DNA of 64,000 nucleotides from CAVQFO01 sp963711725 (GCA_963711725.1 CAVQFO010000023.1:372001-436000); one strand, 5' to 3'. Shown: positions 1-9,211, counted from the first letter of the stretch. Program-made: numbers and translations. Notes: generated by a model from the letters alone, not told the origin.

Positions 1-119
1 TCCTTCTCGGCATCGACGCAGGTGGTGACAACCTTGTGGCCGGCGGCGGCCAGTTGCTTGCAGATTTCGGTACCAATACCGCCGTTCCCACCGGTTACCA
101 GGGCGACTCGATTAGCCAT
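1..119 (-). CDS. phaB: Acetoacetyl-CoA reductase PhaB, N-terminal part (cut by window edge)
   Basis: Only about the first 39 codons are inside the window; the gene runs off the left edge. The product begins MANRVALVTGGNGGIG, the NAD(P)-binding Rossmann fold of short-chain dehydrogenases with the TGxxxGIG loop. PhaB reduces acetoacetyl-CoA to (R)-3-hydroxybutyryl-CoA with NADPH in polyhydroxybutyrate synthesis in the cytoplasm. The ATG is preceded by an AGAGGAA ribosome-binding site. The fold alone would only say SDR; the PhaB call rests on the neighbouring phaR and phaA in the same direction. Confidence 0.85.
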   Translation of the reverse strand, partial: MANRVALVTGGNGGIGTEICKQLAAAGHKVVTTCVDAEK

Positions 120-152
120 GCCATATTCCTCTGTTGCTCGGTTGCAGTATGA

Positions 153-219
153 GCGGCCGCGCGGCCGCCTCATTTCTCAACAATAGGTTCCCGCCAAGCC
201 GCCCCGCTGAGGGGCTTGG
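153..219. other. Palindromes in the phaR-phaB gap
   Basis: The 254-bp gap between phaR and phaB holds a perfect 16-bp palindrome of two GCGGCCGC units (153-168) and an imperfect stem-loop (194-219, arms CCAAGC..CCCC and GGGG.CTTGG). Neither has a T-run on the minus strand, so an intrinsic terminator is not supported. They could be mRNA-stabilising structures or a regulator site; I cannot tell which. No ORF in the gap looks coding. Confidence 0.4.
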
Positions 220-373
220 GCACATCCTGCCAGTGGTGGCGGGCCGCAATGCCGGCGTCTTTGCTCTTGTTCTTACACCTTGTGCATTGCATCATCCCTG
301 GGGGATCATAGGGACAGGTGGTTCACCTGTCAATTTTCAACCCCGGCTCCATGCCCAGGGCCAAAAGAGAAAA

Positions 374-895
374 TCAGGATTTATCGCCGGGACCGCTTTT
401 TCCCGTGGAAGCGGAATCGTCGTCACCCGAACCCTTCCCCGACTGCTTCTTCTTCTTTTCTTCCTCGTCGGCAACGCCGCTCATGGCCTGCCACATCGCG
501 AGATTGCGCTCGGCAATCTGAGTGAGCATGGTCATGGGGTTGGTGTCCATGAAATTCCGGGTCCGCTCACGGAATGCTTTCTGCTGCTCGTCCCACATGT
601 GCATGCTCTTCTCTAGATAGCTCGTGAGCAGGTTCTGCATGTTACCGCCGTACGAGCGGATGATTTGAGCCAGCAACTCCGCGCTGAATATCGGCTCCCC
701 GCCCTCTTCTTCCTCGCTGATGATCTGCAGGAGAATGGTTCGGGTAAGATCGTCCTTGGTCTTGGCGTCGATTACTTGAAAGTCCACGCCGTCGATCACC
801 AGCCGCTTGACGTCGGCCAGAGTGATGTAGCTGCTGATCGCGGTGTCGTAGAGCCGTCGGTTGGGATATTTTTTAATAAGTCGCAAATCGCTCAT
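374..895 (-). CDS. phaR: Polyhydroxyalkanoate synthesis repressor PhaR
   Basis: 173 residues. The N-terminus has the family signature LIKKYPNRRLYDT at about residues 5-17 (PHB/PHA accumulation regulator DNA-binding domain), followed by the second conserved domain and a charged, low-complexity tail (EEEKKKKQSGKGSGDDD). PhaR proteins bind both DNA and PHB granules and repress phasin and synthesis genes until polymer forms. The chosen ATG has a GGGGAA ribosome-binding site and gives the family's usual N-terminus; a longer frame to 1009 lacks one. It lies between phaA and phaB on the same strand, so it is probably co-transcribed and controls the pathway it sits in. Confidence 0.93.
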   Translation of the reverse strand: MSDLRLIKKYPNRRLYDTAISSYITLADVKRLVIDGVDFQVIDAKTKDDLTRTILLQIISEEEEGGEPIFSAELLAQIIRSYGGNMQNLLTSYLEKSMHMWDEQQKAFRERTRNFMDTNPMTMLTQIAERNLAMWQAMSGVADEEEKKKKQSGKGSGDDDSASTGKSGPGDKS

Positions 896-963
896 TGCTT
901 CCCCACCCATTTTCTTGTGGAACCAGGGGCGCCGACCGCGCTTGCGGCCGGCACCTCGCGGAA

Positions 964-2142
964 TCAGCGCTCGACAGCCAGCGCGACGCCCTGCCCGCCA
1001 CCGATACACAACGTTGCAAGGCCCTTGTTCGCCTGTCGCCGCTTCATCTCATGGAGCAAAGTGACCAGAATACGCGTTCCGGACGCTCCAATCGGATGCC
1101 CGATGGCAATCGCGCCGCCGTTGACGTTGACCTTTTCAGCATCCCACTGGAGTTCCCGGCCGACGGCCAGCGCCTGGGCCGCGAACGCCTCGTTCGCCTC
1201 GATGAGATCCAGATCGCCGATTTCCCAGCCCGCCTTTTCCAGGCAAAGTCGAGTTGCGGGAATCGGGCCCGAGCCCATGATGGCCGGATCCACGCCGGCA
1301 CTGGCATAGGACCGGATGCGCGCCAGCGGTTCCAGCCCCAGTTCCTCGGCCTTGCGCGCCGACATCACCAATACCACGGCGGCGCCGTCGTTGATGCCGG
1401 AAGCATTGCCGGCGGTCACGCTGCCCTCTTTATTAAAGGCGGGTCGCAGCTTCTGCAGAGCCTCGGCGGTGGTGCCGGGCTTCGGATACTCGTCCTTGGC
1501 GAACACCAGCGGATCGCCCTTGCGCTGGGGGATGCTGATCGGAATGATCTCATCATCGAAACGGCCGGCTTCCTGGGCGGCCACCGCCTTGTTCTGGGAG
1601 TCGGCGGAAAAGCGATCCTGCTCTTCGCGATCGATGCCGTACTTCTCGGCCAGGTTCTCGGCGGTGCAGCCCATGTGGTAGTCATTAAAGGCATCCCACA
1701 GACCGTCTTTGATCATGGTGTCTTCCAGCGCCCAATTGCCCATGCGCTGACCGGTACGCGAGCGGGGCAGAGCATGGGGTGCCAGGCTCATGTTTTCCTG
1801 GCCGCCGGCGACGATGACTTCGGCGTCGCCCAACCGAATTGCCTGGGCCGCGAGGTGAACAGCCTTGAGGCCGCTGCCGCACACCTTGTTGATCGTCATG
1901 GCCGGCACGGTGACCGGCAGTCCGGCGCCCAAGGCCGCCTGCCGGGCCGGATTCTGCCCCGTCGCGGCGGTCAGAACCTGGCCGAGAATGACCTCATCCA
2001 CCTGATCCGGTTTGACGCCCGCCTGCTCCAGCAGCGCCTTTATGACCTGTGAACCCAGTTCGCTCGCCGGCAAGCCGGCCAGGGAACCACCGAAAGAGCC
2101 AACCGGACTACGGCCCGCCGCAACAATGACCACTTCTTCCAT
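964..2142 (-). CDS. phaA: Acetyl-CoA acetyltransferase (beta-ketothiolase) PhaA
   Basis: 392 residues, full length for thiolases. It condenses two acetyl-CoA to acetoacetyl-CoA, the first step of PHB synthesis, or runs in reverse in degradation. The nucleophilic Cys (about residue 88) lies in INKVCGSGLKAV, the catalytic His in NVNGGAIAIGHPIGASG, and the second catalytic Cys in CIGGGQG near the C-terminus. It is the first gene of the minus-strand set phaA-phaR-phaB; 68 bp separate it from phaR. The protein alone could also be a general degradative thiolase; context favours biosynthesis. No PHA synthase gene is visible here. Confidence 0.95.
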   Translation of the reverse strand: MEEVVIVAAGRSPVGSFGGSLAGLPASELGSQVIKALLEQAGVKPDQVDEVILGQVLTAATGQNPARQAALGAGLPVTVPAMTINKVCGSGLKAVHLAAQAIRLGDAEVIVAGGQENMSLAPHALPRSRTGQRMGNWALEDTMIKDGLWDAFNDYHMGCTAENLAEKYGIDREEQDRFSADSQNKAVAAQEAGRFDDEIIPISIPQRKGDPLVFAKDEYPKPGTTAEALQKLRPAFNKEGSVTAGNASGINDGAAVVLVMSARKAEELGLEPLARIRSYASAGVDPAIMGSGPIPATRLCLEKAGWEIGDLDLIEANEAFAAQALAVGRELQWDAEKVNVNGGAIAIGHPIGASGTRILVTLLHEMKRRQANKGLATLCIGGGQGVALAVER

Positions 2143-2464
2143 GGATCAACCCTCCGAGACAATTCTTCGTGACAGGGGTGGCCGGGGCCTTTCGACCGCG
2201 GCACTCTAGCGCACCTGCATTGATGCGGCGCAGCATACCGGAGCGTGCAAGATAGGTTTTTCCGCAGACGATGTCAAGGCGGTTTCCGGGGCGCAGCATC
2301 GGCCCTTTCAAGGCTTTCGTGAACCACTCCGGACGACAGCGGACCTCGAAGCCTGCCGCATGTGTGCGGCAGCGGTAAACAACATGCGGCGCAGTTCCTG
2401 TTACCCCTTCTTCGGTGCCATTAGAATAGTCCCCAAACCAAGCAACAACCCCCGGAACGCGGAC
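2143..2464. other. Divergent intergenic region, phaA / HDOD gene
   Basis: 322 bp between two divergent genes, so it must hold promoters for both, but I see no convincing -35/-10 pair. A perfect 8-bp stem with a 4-base loop (CTGCCGCA-tgtg-TGCGGCAG, 2353-2372) lies about 100 bp upstream of the HDOD start and could be an operator or leader hairpin. No coding ORF is supported. Confidence 0.4.
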
Positions 2465-3289
2465 ATGAGCCTCTCGTCACTGGACAATATCGGCAGCCTG
2501 CCGGCCCTCCCCTACGTAGCCCACGAAATCCTGATCGCGGTCAACGACGGAGAAGCCCACCTCGGCCAGATTTCCGATGCCCTGGCCAAGGAACCGGGCC
2601 TGACGGCGCGCATCATCGCCATGGCGAATTCCGCCTTTTTCGCCGGTTCCCGAGCCGTTTATTCGGTGGAGGATGCCGTGGTGCGGCTGGGGCTGAATCG
2701 CGTGCGCGTGCTGGCTGCTTCGATATTGCTCGCGGCCCATTTCGATTCCAGCCGATGCCGGAGTTTCCGCACGGAGCGCTATTGGTACGAGGCCATGGGC
2801 GCCGCATTCGCCGCGACCCGGCTGGTCCGGCACCTGACTCTGGACACCCCTGACGACGCCGCCTACCTCGCCGGACTGCTCCACAACATCGGCCTGCTGC
2901 TGCTGGCTTACGTATTCCCGACCGAAATGGGCGGCATCCTGGCCGAAAAGGAACTCGACCCCAGTCTTTCCTTGAGCGTGCTCGAACGGGAACGCCTGGG
3001 CTGCGACCACCACGAAGCGGGGCAGCTGTTGCTTACCGAATGGGAGCTCCCGTCCGAGATTGCCATTGCCGCCGGCCACTGCCACGAACCGAACTACCGG
3101 GGCGAGTACGAAACACTGGTCCACACGGTGCGGTTCTGCTCGGAATGGTCGGCCAACGGCTTTTCCCACGTCCCCGATACCAAAGGCATAGCTGAAGCCG
3201 GGGCAGCGACACTGGAAGCCATTGGTAGCGCCTGCCGCAAGGAAAACGAACAATTGGAGGCGCTGGCGCGCCTGCTAGCCTCTGCTTAG
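2465..3289 (+). CDS. HDOD domain-containing protein
   Basis: 274 residues, essentially one HDOD domain (about residues 10-205). HDOD is an HD-related fold found in bacterial signalling proteins; most members have lost the metal-dependent phosphohydrolase residues and act as binding or scaffold modules. Visible hallmarks are the SLPALPYVAHEIL start, the AMANSAFF helix, LLHNIGLLLLA and CDHHEAGQLLL. The ATG at 2465 is chosen because MSLSSLDNIGSLPALP matches the domain start; the frame runs 35 codons further upstream without homologous-looking sequence. It stands alone, divergent from phaA. A second HDOD protein lies at 6637-7872. Confidence 0.85.
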   Translation: MSLSSLDNIGSLPALPYVAHEILIAVNDGEAHLGQISDALAKEPGLTARIIAMANSAFFAGSRAVYSVEDAVVRLGLNRVRVLAASILLAAHFDSSRCRSFRTERYWYEAMGAAFAATRLVRHLTLDTPDDAAYLAGLLHNIGLLLLAYVFPTEMGGILAEKELDPSLSLSVLERERLGCDHHEAGQLLLTEWELPSEIAIAAGHCHEPNYRGEYETLVHTVRFCSEWSANGFSHVPDTKGIAEAGAATLEAIGSACRKENEQLEALARLLASA

Positions 3290-3307
3290 AGGCGAACCGA
3301 CACGCGA

Positions 3308-4654
3308 TCAGGCCAGCAGACGCGCGAAGGCCTCGGCCTTGTGCAAGGTCTCGTCGAACTCGTCCTCACACTGCGAATCGGAGACGATGCCGCCGCCGGC
3401 CCAATAGGTCAGAAGGCCGTCCGCCACCACTCCGGTACGGATGGCGATGCTGGTATCCATGGCGCCGTCGAAACCGAGGTAGCCTATGCAACCGCAGTAG
3501 ATTTCCCTTGCGGCGGGTTCCAGTTCGGCGATGATTTCCATGGCCCTCTGTTTGGGCGCCCCCGTGATGGAACCTCCGGGAAAACAACCCCGCAACACCT
3601 CGGCCGCCGTCGCACCGCCTCGAGTCTCGGCCTCCACCGTGCTGACAAGGTGATGCACGGTCGCGAAACTCTCCACGGCACAGAGCTCCGAGACCCGCAC
3701 CGACCCGGGAACCGCATGACGTCCCAGATCATTGCGAAGCAGATCCACGATCATGACGTTCTCGGCGCGGTCCTTGGCACTCGTCGCCAATTCCCTGCAC
3801 CGCGCCGCGTCGGCCTCGGCGGAGCGGCCGCGCGGCCTCGTCCCCTTGATCGGGCGCGCCTGCACCCGACCATCGCGGATGTTGAGGAAACGTTCCGGCG
3901 AATTGCTCAGCACGGAGGCGAAAGGGTATTCCAGATACGCCCCGTAGGGCGCCGGACTGTGCTCGCGCAACCGCCCGTAGCCTTCCAGAGGATCTCCGTC
4001 GCAGGGAATGCGAAACCGGCGTGCCAAGTTGACCTGGTAGCAATCGCCGTCACGAATGTAGCGCTGCACCCGGGAGAAGGCGGCGGCATAAGCCTCCGAT
4101 GCGGGCTCCTGGACCAACGCGCCCCGAGCCCGAAACGGCCGCGGGGCCGCCGAACCCGCGCGGACCCTGTCTTCAAGCCAACGCCGCCGCGCCCGCGCCT
4201 CGCCCTGGGCGCTGACCAGCCAAGCCTCCGTCCGGCGACAATCCAGAACGACCGCCCAATCATATATGCCGACGGCGGCCTCGGGCAGATGCGACGCTGC
4301 GCGGGGTATGCGGTGCGGGGCCAACCGTTCGCCCAGTCCGTATGAGAAATATCCGATCGCGCCGCCCACGAAAGGCAACCGGGACGCCGCCAGCGGGCGG
4401 GCGCGCAACTCCCGGCCTAGGGCGTCAAACACATCCCCGCGTCTACGCTGGACCCGCCCGCCCTCGGTCCGTTCGATCACGCCTTCCCGACTCACCAGCG
4501 TGGCCTGTGGCGCTGCCGTCAGTATTTGGTAACGCCCCCCCGCAGTTGCAGCGCCGCTGTCCAGCCATACCGCCCACGGCAGACTGCGCAGCGCAGAGAA
4601 CAACCGCGCCGCGTCGTCCGGATAGGCGACTTTGCAGATGCTGGCTTTTTCCAT
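3308..4654 (-). CDS. pabB: Aminodeoxychorismate synthase component I (PabB)
   Basis: 448 residues, the normal PabB size. With a glutamine amidotransferase (PabA) it makes 4-amino-4-deoxychorismate from chorismate for folate synthesis. The chorismate-binding domain fills the C-terminal two thirds, with PIKGTRPRGR; the Lys in PIKGT separates PabB from anthranilate synthase TrpE, which has PIAGT. SVRVSELCAVE, the GGSITGAPK motif and the YCGCIGYLGFDG block are all present. The C-terminus stops normally, with no fused lyase domain. It converges with the HDOD gene (18 bp apart) and diverges from fadD. No good Shine-Dalgarno precedes the ATG. Confidence 0.92.
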   Translation of the reverse strand: MEKASICKVAYPDDAARLFSALRSLPWAVWLDSGAATAGGRYQILTAAPQATLVSREGVIERTEGGRVQRRRGDVFDALGRELRARPLAASRLPFVGGAIGYFSYGLGERLAPHRIPRAASHLPEAAVGIYDWAVVLDCRRTEAWLVSAQGEARARRRWLEDRVRAGSAAPRPFRARGALVQEPASEAYAAAFSRVQRYIRDGDCYQVNLARRFRIPCDGDPLEGYGRLREHSPAPYGAYLEYPFASVLSNSPERFLNIRDGRVQARPIKGTRPRGRSAEADAARCRELATSAKDRAENVMIVDLLRNDLGRHAVPGSVRVSELCAVESFATVHHLVSTVEAETRGGATAAEVLRGCFPGGSITGAPKQRAMEIIAELEPAAREIYCGCIGYLGFDGAMDTSIAIRTGVVADGLLTYWAGGGIVSDSQCEDEFDETLHKAEAFARLLA

Positions 4655-4842
4655 GTGATCGGTGGTGATAAGGGGTGGTATATACTGATCGTATGCGACG
4701 TATGGCGGCCTAACGGCAGCGCCGAGAGCTGCCGCGGTCTGCGCTGATCGTCAGGAAGGCAGCCCGCGCTACGCCGCCGTCCGGGCGACGGTGGCTATAC
4801 TCGCACTAATGATCAGGCACGTCACTGTTGAGGTTGGAGGAC

Positions 4843-6591
4843 ATGCAGAATACACAACGAGACGAAGCGTCCGCTTTCTACGGCGCCCGGCCCTGGCTTA
4901 ATACCTACGGGGAGGACGTGCCGCACCACCTGGAACAACTCCCCTTCGACAATCTGGCCGATCTGGTCAAGCAGGTCAGCAAGGAGTTCGCTACCAAGAC
5001 GGCGTTTACCGTATGCCTGGACAATGGCATCAACGCCTCGCTCACGTTCAATGAGGTGGACCGGTTGTCCGACGCCTTCGCCGCCTATCTGCGCTTCGAG
5101 CTCGGTCTCAAACCCGGAGATCGGGTCGCGATCCAGATGCCCAATTGCCTTGCGTATCCCATCGCTACCTTCGGCATTTTCAAGGCCGGCGGCGTGGTGG
5201 TGAACGTCAATCCGCTGTATACCGCGCCGGAAATGAACAAGCAGCTCCGGGACAGCCAGCCGCGGGCGCTGGTGATCATCGATCTGTTCGCCGACAAGGT
5301 CAAGGAGGGTCTGGAGGGGACGGGCGTGGAACGCGTCGTGCTCGCCAGCATCACGGAGTTCTTCCCGACACTGACCGCCTTGCTGGTAAAGACGGTTCTG
5401 AAGTTCAAGGGCCTGCTGCCGGGGGCCTCGGGGCCGACGATTTCGTTCTCGGCGGCCTTGTCGTCCGGCGAAAAGCAATTGCGCGGGCATCCCGAAGCCA
5501 ATGAACCGGTGAGCCGGAAACTGGAAGATCTGGCGGTGCTTCAATACACCGGCGGGACCACCGGTGTCGCCAAGGGCGCGGAACTGACTCACTCCAATCT
5601 GCTTTCCAACGTCGCGCAGATCCAGGCAGTAGCCGGGCCCGTGATTCGCCGGGGCGAAGAGAGCATTCTCACGGCTCTACCGCTTTATCACATCTTTGCC
5701 TTCACCTTTAACATGGTGACCTTCTACTTCAACGGTTGCCGCAACGTCCTGTGCCCGTCGCCACGGCCGCCGTCGAATCTGCGCAAGGCCTTCGAGAAAT
5801 TCCCGGTCACCAAGTTCACCGGCGTAAATGCGCTGTTCCATGGTTTGGCCAACGAACAATGGTTCAAGGACAACCCACCGCGCATCGATCTGAGCATTTC
5901 CGGGGGCACAGCGCTGCATCAAGCGGTCGCCGACGAGTGGAAGGACCTGGTGGGCAGCGATTTGTTCGAGGGCTACGGCTTGTCGGAGACCAGCCCGGTG
6001 GTGGCGGTAAACCAGCCCACGGGCGAAAACCGAGTGGGCACCATCGGACTGCCCGTGCCGGGCACGGACGTTCTGGTCGTGGACGAACAGGATCGGGCTG
6101 TTCCTCCCGGCGAGGTGGGCGAACTCTGCGTGAAGGGGCCGCAGGTGATGCGCGGCTACTGGAACCGCCCGGACGAGACGTCCAATGCGCTGCGCAACGG
6201 CTGGTTTCATACCGGCGACATGGCCACGGTCAGCGGAGACGGATTCGTTCGAATCGTCGACCGCAAGAAGGACATGATCGATGTCAGCGGATTCAACGTC
6301 TATCCCAACGAAGTCGAAGACGTGCTGGACGCCCACCCCGATATCGACGAGGCGGCCGTGATCGGCATACCCAACCAGGACGAAGGTGGAGAAACCGTTC
6401 GGGCCTATGTCGTTACCAGAAACCCGAACCTGACCCCCGAGGACATCATCCAATACGCCCGCGAAAAGTTGACCCGCTACAAGGTACCCAAGGAAATCGT
6501 CTTCCGGGACGAGCTTCCAAAGACCCCCGTGGGCAAGATCCTGAGAAAGGACTTGCGCCGGGAGGCATTGGAGTCTCAGGAGAAAAGCTGA
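4843..6591 (+). CDS. fadD: Long-chain fatty acid-CoA ligase FadD
   Basis: About 582 residues. It activates fatty acids to acyl-CoA through an acyl-adenylate. The AMP-binding P-loop YTGGTTGVAKGAELTHSN, the GYGLSETSP motif, the TGDMATV block and the C-terminal DRKKDMIDVSGFNVYPNE motif with the FACS signature are all intact, and the catalytic Lys region (KTPVGKILRKDLR) is present. A TTG at 4828 opens the frame, but the ATG at 4843 directly after TTGGAGG fits better. The Shine-Dalgarno spacing there is short, so the start could move by a few codons. It is monocistronic and ends in a strong hairpin. Together with the thiolase gene it fits fatty acid use and PHB storage. Confidence 0.92.
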   Translation: MQNTQRDEASAFYGARPWLNTYGEDVPHHLEQLPFDNLADLVKQVSKEFATKTAFTVCLDNGINASLTFNEVDRLSDAFAAYLRFELGLKPGDRVAIQMPNCLAYPIATFGIFKAGGVVVNVNPLYTAPEMNKQLRDSQPRALVIIDLFADKVKEGLEGTGVERVVLASITEFFPTLTALLVKTVLKFKGLLPGASGPTISFSAALSSGEKQLRGHPEANEPVSRKLEDLAVLQYTGGTTGVAKGAELTHSNLLSNVAQIQAVAGPVIRRGEESILTALPLYHIFAFTFNMVTFYFNGCRNVLCPSPRPPSNLRKAFEKFPVTKFTGVNALFHGLANEQWFKDNPPRIDLSISGGTALHQAVADEWKDLVGSDLFEGYGLSETSPVVAVNQPTGENRVGTIGLPVPGTDVLVVDEQDRAVPPGEVGELCVKGPQVMRGYWNRPDETSNALRNGWFHTGDMATVSGDGFVRIVDRKKDMIDVSGFNVYPNEVEDVLDAHPDIDEAAVIGIPNQDEGGETVRAYVVTRNPNLTPEDIIQYAREKLTRYKVPKEIVFRDELPKTPVGKILRKDLRREALESQEKS

Positions 6592-6600
6592 AGGGAAAGA

Positions 6601-6627
6601 ACATGGGCCTCGAAACGAGGCCCATGT
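6601..6627. terminator. Bidirectional hairpin between fadD and the cNMP/HDOD gene
   Basis: A perfect 12-bp stem with an AAA loop (ACATGGGCCTCG / CGAGGCCCATGT). On the minus strand it is followed by TCTTTCCCTT, a weak T-tract; on the plus strand there is no T-run. It sits between convergent genes, as expected for a shared terminator. Confidence 0.75.
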
Positions 6628-6636
6628 CTCCGGCCG

Positions 6637-7872
6637 TCACCCAATGAGCAGCCGCTGAGCCTCCGCGATTTCCTCGCGGGCCTCGTCCAGCAGCGAATTC
6701 TCATCGGAAAGGCCAATTTCGGCCAACCCCAGGCGTTCAAACGCGGGCACTTCCGTCAACGCCGGATACTGGGATGCCTCGGTGGATCCGGCAAAACTCT
6801 GCAACTGCGCAATCACCACCAGATCAGCGTAGCCGCCCTCCCCTTCTCGATGCCACTGCTCGGCCTCCAGCGGAACCTCCACCAGATCCTCGGGGAAATT
6901 CCAGCGGCGCAGAATCATTGTCCCCACCTGGCCCCGGTATTCGCTGATGGTGGCCTCCAACAGCTTGGGATCGCGGGTCAACTCGCGGTATTCCGCAGCG
7001 TTGGCCAGCATCGGAACCACACCGATATCGTGCACCAGACCCGCTAGCAGCGCGCGGTCGGGGGAAAAGCCCTTCAGCTTGCGCGCCAGCACCGTCGCGA
7101 TCGCCGCCACCAGGGTGGAATGCATCCAAAGCTCGACCATGCGTTTGTTCAGCAGCGGATTGCGCGCCTTGAACACCTCGCGCATGGTAACCGCCATCAC
7201 CACTTCGCGCGTGGTTTTGAGCCCCAGGCGGACGATGGCCGGAGCAAGACTGTCCACCGGCTGCTGGCCGGCGAAGGTGGCGCTGTTGGCCGCCTTCATC
7301 ACCTGGGCGGCAACCACCGGGTCGGTCTGAAGAATCTTGGCCACGTCCGGGGCACCCGCGTCCTCGTCGCTGATGGCCCGGCGCACGCGCACGGCAATGT
7401 CCGGCATGCTGGGCAGGTCCAGCTTGTCTTCCATCAAGTCCTGGAATAGCTGGTAGAACAGCTGCCCCCCGGCATCGTCACCCTGATCGCCCACCTCGTC
7501 CACGTCGTAGTCCGGCGGGCGGGTGGCGTCCAGCAACTCCCGGATGCGGTGGGTCGGCAAGCGGATCAGCCGGACATCCGTACGCGAGAGCGCATTTTCC
7601 TTGTGGGGCGCGCCCCCTCCGAGGGGTTCGGCGGCAATACCCTGATTGCCCGTGCCGACCACGGTACGCTCCGACCCGGGCTGGTCCACCAGGACCACGG
7701 CTCCCGAGACCACATACCGGGTCCAGGGGTCCTCGGTACCCTTACGGAAAATCACCGTTTTGGGGGGGAAATCCTCGTACTCAGCCTCTCCGGCCAACTC
7801 GTTGAGTGCGTCCGAAGAGAGTTCCCGCAAGGGGTTCAAGGATTCAAGAAGTTCCGATGGAATGCTTGTCAT
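6637..7872 (-). CDS. Cyclic-nucleotide-binding and HDOD domain protein
   Basis: 411 residues from the ATG at 7872. An N-terminal cNMP-binding/CRP-like domain (about residues 15-115) includes FPPKTVIFRKGTEDPWTRYV and a VVLVD strand. It is followed by an HDOD domain (about 150-345) with PSMPDIAVRVRRAI, ANSATF, RLGLKTTREVVM and LLAGLVHDIGVVPML. The pairing suggests ligand-controlled signalling; no output enzyme domain is seen. The frame is open upstream to 8046, but that part has composition unlike a domain, so MTSIPSELLES is taken as the start although its ribosome-binding site is poor. The phosphate-binding motif of true cAMP receptors is not obvious, so the ligand is unknown. Confidence 0.82.
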   Translation of the reverse strand: MTSIPSELLESLNPLRELSSDALNELAGEAEYEDFPPKTVIFRKGTEDPWTRYVVSGAVVLVDQPGSERTVVGTGNQGIAAEPLGGGAPHKENALSRTDVRLIRLPTHRIRELLDATRPPDYDVDEVGDQGDDAGGQLFYQLFQDLMEDKLDLPSMPDIAVRVRRAISDEDAGAPDVAKILQTDPVVAAQVMKAANSATFAGQQPVDSLAPAIVRLGLKTTREVVMAVTMREVFKARNPLLNKRMVELWMHSTLVAAIATVLARKLKGFSPDRALLAGLVHDIGVVPMLANAAEYRELTRDPKLLEATISEYRGQVGTMILRRWNFPEDLVEVPLEAEQWHREGEGGYADLVVIAQLQSFAGSTEASQYPALTEVPAFERLGLAEIGLSDENSLLDEAREEIAEAQRLLIG

Positions 7873-8078
7873 TGTAGGTATTGGTTGGCGTGTCCGGAGG
7901 CTGTTCAAGAACGATATCACAGCGCTCCGGGTGGCGGAACACGCCGCCGGAGGCCAGAATGTGCGGCGCGTCGCAAACCCCGAACCCGACACGCGCGAAC
8001 CGCGATGAAGCACTGAGTTACCACCCCGACGGCAGGCATCTTGCAATAGGTTCCCGCAATTTCATCAGGCACGAATCC

Positions 8079-8084
8079 AGGAGG
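8079..8084 (+). promoter_or_regulatory. Shine-Dalgarno that fixes a TTG start
   Basis: AGGAGG lies 7 nt before the TTG at 8092. No ATG or GTG in the frame has a comparable site, so this decides the start of the patatin gene. Confidence 0.7.
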
Positions 8085-8091
8085 AAGTACA

Positions 8092-9150
8092 TTGAGATCT
8101 TGGCTGGGATGGCGTTCACGGAAGGCGGGGCGGCGCCGCATCAATCTCGCTCTTCAGGGCGGCGGCTCTCACGGAGCGTTCACGTGGGGTGTACTGGATC
8201 GGCTTCTTGAAGAGGAAGACGTCTATATCGAAGGCATCAGCGGCGCAAGCGCCGGCGCCATGAACGCTGTGGTCTTTGCGGACGGATGGCTGCGAGGGCG
8301 ACACGAGGGGGCCAAGGAGGCGCTAAGCTCCTTTTGGCGCGAAGTGGGCAAGAGCGCCCGGGGCGGCCCGCTGCAGCCCACCCCCATGGACTACCTCATC
8401 AGCGGCTGGAATCGGGATTGGTCACCCACCTACCTGCTGCTCAAGACACTGGCCAAGGTCGCCTCGCCCTACCAGCTCAACCCCGGAGGGTTCAACCCGC
8501 TCATTCAGATGCTGGCCTCGCGGGTGGACTTTGAGGCCCTCCGACGCAGCCGCGAACTCAAGCTCTTCATTTCGGCGACGAACGTCCACAGCGGCCATCT
8601 GCGGATCATGCGAAACCCCGAGCTGTCCCCTGAAGTGGTTGCCGCCTCGGCCTGCCTTCCGCTGCTGTTTCAGGCTGTCAAACTCGACGACGGCCACCAC
8701 TACTGGGACGGCGGCTATACCGCCAATCCCGCCTTGTTTCCCCTGATTCTGGAGTGCCGGGCGCGGGACCTACTATTGATCCAGCTCAGTCCCACGTGGC
8801 AGTCGGAAGTCCCCATCCGCGTAAGCGAGATCGTGGATCGCACCAACGAGATCAGCTTCAACGCCAATCTCCTGCGGGAACTGCACTTTCTCGCACTGAT
8901 GGAGCGGGAGTTCGTCCGCCACTGGCTGCCCGTAAGCCCCATGCAACGGCGTTTGCGCCAACTGAAACTCCATCAGATCCATACGGATGGAGCAGTGGAA
9001 CACTTCGGACAAACAAGCAGGATCAACGCCGAGTGGCCGTTCCTGCTCCACCTTCGGGACCTGGGCCGCGCGCAAACCGAAAGCTGGCTGGAAAATCACC
9101 GGAGCGATCTGGGGCGACATTCAACGCTGAAGCTCAAGGAGTTTCTCTAA
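8092..9150 (+). CDS. Patatin-like phospholipase family protein
   Basis: 352 residues. The patatin Ser-Asp dyad is complete: oxyanion loop GGGSHGAF at about 23-30, nucleophile elbow GxSxG as GASAG with Ser about 53, and the Asp in YWDGGYTANPALF near residue 205. Such enzymes hydrolyse acyl ester bonds of phospholipids or other lipids. There is no signal peptide (the start is MRSWLGWRSRKAGRRR), so a cytoplasmic or membrane-peripheral role is likely rather than secretion, unlike ExoU-type toxins. The TTG start is chosen from the AGGAGG. The gene ends before a strong bidirectional terminator. The substrate cannot be read from the sequence. Confidence 0.88.
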   Translation: MRSWLGWRSRKAGRRRINLALQGGGSHGAFTWGVLDRLLEEEDVYIEGISGASAGAMNAVVFADGWLRGRHEGAKEALSSFWREVGKSARGGPLQPTPMDYLISGWNRDWSPTYLLLKTLAKVASPYQLNPGGFNPLIQMLASRVDFEALRRSRELKLFISATNVHSGHLRIMRNPELSPEVVAASACLPLLFQAVKLDDGHHYWDGGYTANPALFPLILECRARDLLLIQLSPTWQSEVPIRVSEIVDRTNEISFNANLLRELHFLALMEREFVRHWLPVSPMQRRLRQLKLHQIHTDGAVEHFGQTSRINAEWPFLLHLRDLGRAQTESWLENHRSDLGRHSTLKLKEFL

Positions 9151-9211
9151 CGCCCCCCTCGCCGATTCAGCCGCCTACACGGACCCCGCCCCGCCGATTG
9201 GTCGCGCAGAA

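Noticed and set aside
134..616. Open frames on the plus strand around 134-616
   Set aside because: They overlap phaR on the opposite strand and have no ribosome-binding site or recognisable domain.
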